Assembly: GCA_020047775.1 (NCBI GenBank)
Contig: JAIFNK010000017.1
Coordinates: 1-15,647, forward strand
Length of the DNA: 15,647 bases
Direction: 5' to 3'
Source of the DNA: Akkermansia sp.
GTDB lineage: Bacteria > Verrucomicrobiota > Verrucomicrobiia > Verrucomicrobiales > Akkermansiaceae
The notes beneath the pieces were generated by a model. The model worked only from the letters and a program-made list of their open reading frames with translations. It did not search any database and was not told the DNA's origin. This document shows, one piece after another, positions 14,101 to 15,647 of this stretch. The position numbers and the translations under genes are program-made. The number at the start of each line of letters is the position of its first letter. Position 1 is the first letter of the stretch.

Positions 14101-15647
14101 ATTTTTTGTATCCCTCGGGTTTGAGCGTCCACGTTTTGTCCGGCTGGATCAGCGAGACATCGAGACCCTCGATGCCGGTGATGCCGTGCATTTTCCGGAA
14201 GTAGGCCTGTAGGTCGATCTTGTAGAGGCGCACTTCGCATTGCTCGATGTTGCGGAGCTTGAGGCGCACGACCGGCTTCTCATTGGTGCGGAAAACGCGA
14301 TCCGCGGAGAGTTGCAGCGCTTTCTGCGTGAGGCGGGCGATGGATGTGCTGGCGTCGCCGTCGCCGCGTTCGGCGGAAAGTTTCTGGTAGAGTTTGAGCG
14401 CCCTGTCGAAATCCCCGAGTTTTCCCTCCAGAATGGAGCCGCTCTTGAGCATGGCGGCGCGGGCTTCAGCGCTTTCCGGATACTTGCTAACGAGCTTGGC
14501 CCATTCATCGATGGCCTTGCGGTAGCTGGTGGCGATTTCTTCTTTCGCGCCCTTGGCCTCTTCGAGGTCGAGTGCCTTGGCTTCATGGACGGCACCAAAC
14601 AGGTAGAGAATGCGGGGCGCGCGTTCGTCGAGCGGATGGGCGCGCAGAAACGCGTCAAAACGCTGCATGGCTTGTTCCTCCTGCTTGCCAGTGAGGGCAT
14701 CGAGTCCCAACTGGAACTCGGCGTTGATCATGGCATTCTGGCTCTCCGACCACTCGGAACCGTTGGGGTAGTCCTTCACATAAGTCTGCCAGGTGGAAAT
14801 GGCTTCTTCCGGCTTCTTCTGGCTCGCAAGGATTTGTCCGATGCGGAACAGCGCACGCATTTTCAGGTTGGCCAGATGGGTGGCGGGAGCGGCGCGTAGT
14901 TCCTCGTCCATCGCCGTGGCGGCGTCGCCTTCGGGAAGACGAAAGCCCTTGGTCGCCATGAAATCGCGGTAGGCGGTGATTGCGTCGTCCGCACGGCCTG
15001 CGGTTTGCAGAGCTTCGGCGATCATCCACGCAACACGCACGGCGCGGCTGCCGACGGGATGGGAAGTTAGATAATCACGGCATGCCTTGATGGCCTGATC
15101 GAGATCGCCATTGGCGAGCGTGAACAACTGCGCGTCAGCCGTGGGCAGACCGCCGGTATTACCGATGAATGCGATCGAATTGCTGCTGACGTTGCTGATC
15201 TGGCCGATCGTATTTCGTCCAGTCAACACGGCCTGCGCGGGTGAGAAATAAGTCTGCACCGTGAGCCAGCGGATTTCCTCCGGGAGTTTTTTGCCTTCTT
15301 CGGTGGCGAGTTCGATGACGATGGAAGTCGATTCGTCCACCGGCTCGCTGATCATTTTCAATAGGTCCTCCAGCTCCATGCGGGCGGCAATCGGATTGCC
15401 GGACTGATGGAAGGATTCGGCGAGACGGAAGCGGGCCATCCCGACGTGTTTACCGTCAGGCGGTGGATTGACCATCGGCAGACGCGGGCGGCCCGAACCG
15501 GCGGGCCCCGTCCATGTCCGGTCGTATTCCGTGAGATAGGCCTGGAAATCCTGGATCGCCTGCGCGGCATTGCCCGCCTGTTGGATGGCGCGTGCCCTGC
15601 GAAACACGATGTCTTCACGGAAGTCGCGGGACAACTCCATGGCGAGC
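8132..15647 (-). CDS. Giant alpha-2-macroglobulin-like protein with TPR blocks at both ends (5' partial)
   Basis: The frame is still open at the window edge and shows no signal peptide, so the N-terminus lies outside; at least 2504 codons are present. Numbering is from the Met at 15640. Residues 1-445 are TPR-like helical repeats. About 455-970 are macroglobulin (MG) domains with the family signature YTDRPAYLPGE at 648-658. About 970-1180 is a bait-region-type domain (FADDATLKVG). About 1180-1245 is low complexity (SSGGFGGRQRG, NSPAPNEPADR). The A2M core starts at W1247 (WLPSIVTGPDG). An alpha/alpha toroid spans about 1440-1715, with WGDH at 1467-1470 where the thioester motif CGEQ would be expected. 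After MG-like strands, a second TPR block spans about 1928-2255, followed by a second MG module (RNIKEAFIQVYRVDL near 2273) and a Pro/Gln-rich tail. Bacterial A2M proteins are envelope protease traps or surface proteins. Without a thioester this one could only act by physical trapping or as a scaffold. No pbpC-like partner is visible. Confidence 0.85.
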   Translation of the reverse strand, partial: LAMELSRDFREDIVFRRARAIQQAGNAAQAIQDFQAYLTEYDRTWTGPAGSGRPRLPMVNPPPDGKHVGMARFRLAESFHQSGNPIAARMELEDLLKMISEPVDESTSIVIELATEEGKKLPEEIRWLTVQTYFSPAQAVLTGRNTIGQISNVSSNSIAFIGNTGGLPTADAQLFTLANGDLDQAIKACRDYLTSHPVGSRAVRVAWMIAEALQTAGRADDAITAYRDFMATKGFRLPEGDAATAMDEELRAAPATHLANLKMRALFRIGQILASQKKPEEAISTWQTYVKDYPNGSEWSESQNAMINAEFQLGLDALTGKQEEQAMQRFDAFLRAHPLDERAPRILYLFGAVHEAKALDLEEAKGAKEEIATSYRKAIDEWAKLVSKYPESAEARAAMLKSGSILEGKLGDFDRALKLYQKLSAERGDGDASTSIARLTQKALQLSADRVFRTNEKPVVRLKLRNIEQCEVRLYKIDLQAYFRKMHGITGIEGLDVSLIQPDKTWTLKPEGYKKYKPLEQDVEIPFKVDEAGAYVVTIGDDDWESTVLVLRSDLEVVVKASRREVLAFIQDMRTGKPAEGVELLVSNGSAVAATGKSGADGVFKTSLEALKDLGDVRVFALRSGHAAAFNLPLAGLQLSSGLKSKGYLYTDRPAYLPGETVSMRGVLRDVKNDAYIVPGTADFKIRFSDPQGRLLSEQAVKLSKFGTFDATLALPQQTAIGQYTMTASQEIKGRETLQFQGSFEVREFMLEKIKLTMDFPRRVWFRGEKVEASLQAAYYWGEPLANRVLRCTLPDRRIERITTDAEGKAKLTFDTTGMTPGSQLIFTAALDGENVTLTESLTLARLGFVITAKPSQPVVIAGEPFDLDLTTMGADGKPSGEALKIAVLRMEKSKTSRILTLLPWSQAAFPSSAEVKDSELDAKTDAATGKARVSLNLAKGGIYTLRVTGTDRFGQPITSEMRVEVSDNDDMNKLRIFADDATLKVGQDAKVRLHSRLDKGLALLTYEGETILRYQIVDLHKDYNDLPFSVGHDLFPNFRLAASVIDGRELRSASKEFTVERELKVVVKPVKDAFLPGEEGKVEITVTDQIGKPVVAELSLALVNEALYAVCPDKLTPILDFFQKEARRHAEFHTGATCGFRYDGSTRAVAKALTDEKDRLARAENEKKAIEAVKKEMNDSFALSSGGFGGRQRGDREMAANSPAPNEPADRLEGYTYQVAGGFKNGDKHQDGKDQPSPRREVRGEGRWLPSIVTGPDGKAVATIIMPETTTAWRLTARGCSVETLVGQATATTLTRKDFFVELKTPAFLREGDEIRVVGRVHNLTDFAGKVPLTLRILDPKDPSKVLATREQSVEVKTMGGAEVTFDAFVIPNLLNVTFELSGNAGPQEDSLEQAIPVQPWGLPYAAHAGGSTHADAAAILNLPEGREYTSTWMTIAIGPDAKNAVLDMALRNYGPLVDYARLMPPIWGDHPANDLLAFSTALAYANNGKAEDRYSRQLAERARALVGELVSSQASNGSWNSGITGEFTTARAFWALIEARNAGIAVNKGTLDKTAEFLLNQLKALDANDNDSKAIVLHALSTDKLADFAACNRLYRDRNSLAPATLAYLTRAFFNIDRKEIAMELAGILESKAKVDPEQPVIWESGYKSAWLNDTPETTALVLLALAESKPDSPRASAAAESLLRFHGCFGYQTGRARGAAVAALSSWFGRGKEQSTDLEIAVQVNGKEIGIVKSTGSNGLNLLAVPADAIKPGKNTVEFKARGRGRYTYATDLFGFSPDTKSNTDNVHPCVRTWAYMHAPLEYRGTPIPVASSSPVKNLENGQRVNVRLSDNRNFWHESRWFALDIPLPAGARLVADSISNSLKAEVRADSFRIYFSGKCPSVTYDLTGYVPGKFRILPAVIREIGNPAFMAVGPTPELTILAVGEKSPDPYEMNRGERFTLGQCHFNDGDYAKALEYLSAVFKEDSKYNESELARMLLWIYTKPEFYDARKIVEMFEILRERYPSLEIPFDKILVVGKAYRGIGENERAWLVYRAVISASFTNDAGISAVLEDEGRFLGSIDFQERIWRDYPDTAEVTSAYFVLSQLLYQKAPGAHELPKEDDVQPEKIAMLKRTAEILNSFLSLYPTDPLADDAGFSLCNAMLDLKNYPMVVRLSNEFAKLHPNSDFTPGFQYMTALGLFWQNQYGDALAAARVVADGDSKDRDFARYILGQIYHAESKPANAIDWYDKVKTLYPDAAEAITYFEKKGIGLEEVTVVKPGAPVSLTLKYRNIKEAFIQVYRVDLMKLYLQQKNLSAITSVQLAGIKPESEQAIALGDGKDYVEKERAIPLALKDEAAYLVICRGDDLFTSGMVLITPLKIEVQEDSASGRIRANVLDTAKGGYRPEVHVKAIGSADSGFRSGDTDLRGLFIADNLRGKATIIAREGDSRYAFFRGAAWLGAPENAPAQPQQPKPATKQDVDYKGNLYQQCDDIQKVNNGKWNEQRRSAPSKGVKIEKAY

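Noticed and set aside
2694..15070. Recurring TTGTTAG and CTAAC words on the minus strand
   Set aside because: A count of about 14 CTAAC/GTTAG sites is not above what base composition predicts, and several are simply Leu-Leu codons.

Overview
The window looks like a chromosomal segment of a GC-rich Gram-negative bacterium, most likely of the Verrucomicrobiota or a nearby PVC lineage. This is inferred from three things: a giant alpha-2-macroglobulin-like protein flanked by TPR blocks, a protein built of 23-residue leucine-rich units of a kind I associate with verrucomicrobial and planctomycete proteomes, and starts that mostly lack a clear Shine-Dalgarno sequence. No rRNA, tRNA or CRISPR array was seen.

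Layout. Positions 1-2888 hold three minus-strand genes in a row: a NERD-nuclease/superfamily 1 helicase fusion (1149-2888), an unrecognised 160-residue protein (605-1087) and a 23-residue-repeat protein (35-556). Across a 166-bp divergent intergenic region lies a plus-strand exported trypsin-like protease (3055-4242). A lower-GC stretch follows, with a small exported protein of unknown function (4291-4824, minus) and then the decayed 3' end of a group II intron (about 4834-5230, minus). The remnant carries an RT/maturase C-terminus with four in-frame stops, followed by domain V-like and domain VI-like RNA elements. From 5247 to the right edge, two minus-strand housekeeping-type genes follow: DNA polymerase I (5247-8054) and a very large alpha-2-macroglobulin-like/TPR protein (8132-15647) that runs off the window.

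How they may work together. The giant protein gene lies 77 bp upstream of polA on the same strand, with a 7-bp-stem hairpin between them, so they may be co-transcribed. The NERD helicase, the 160-residue protein and the repeat protein are tightly spaced and may form an operon. NERD-helicase fusions occur in some phage-defence loci, so this cluster, perhaps with the divergent protease, is the best candidate for an unfamiliar system, but nothing in the sequence proves that. The most concrete unusual observations are the intron remnant, an in-frame insertion next to polymerase motif A in polA, the duplicated TPR-MG module in the giant protein, and the loss of its thioester motif.
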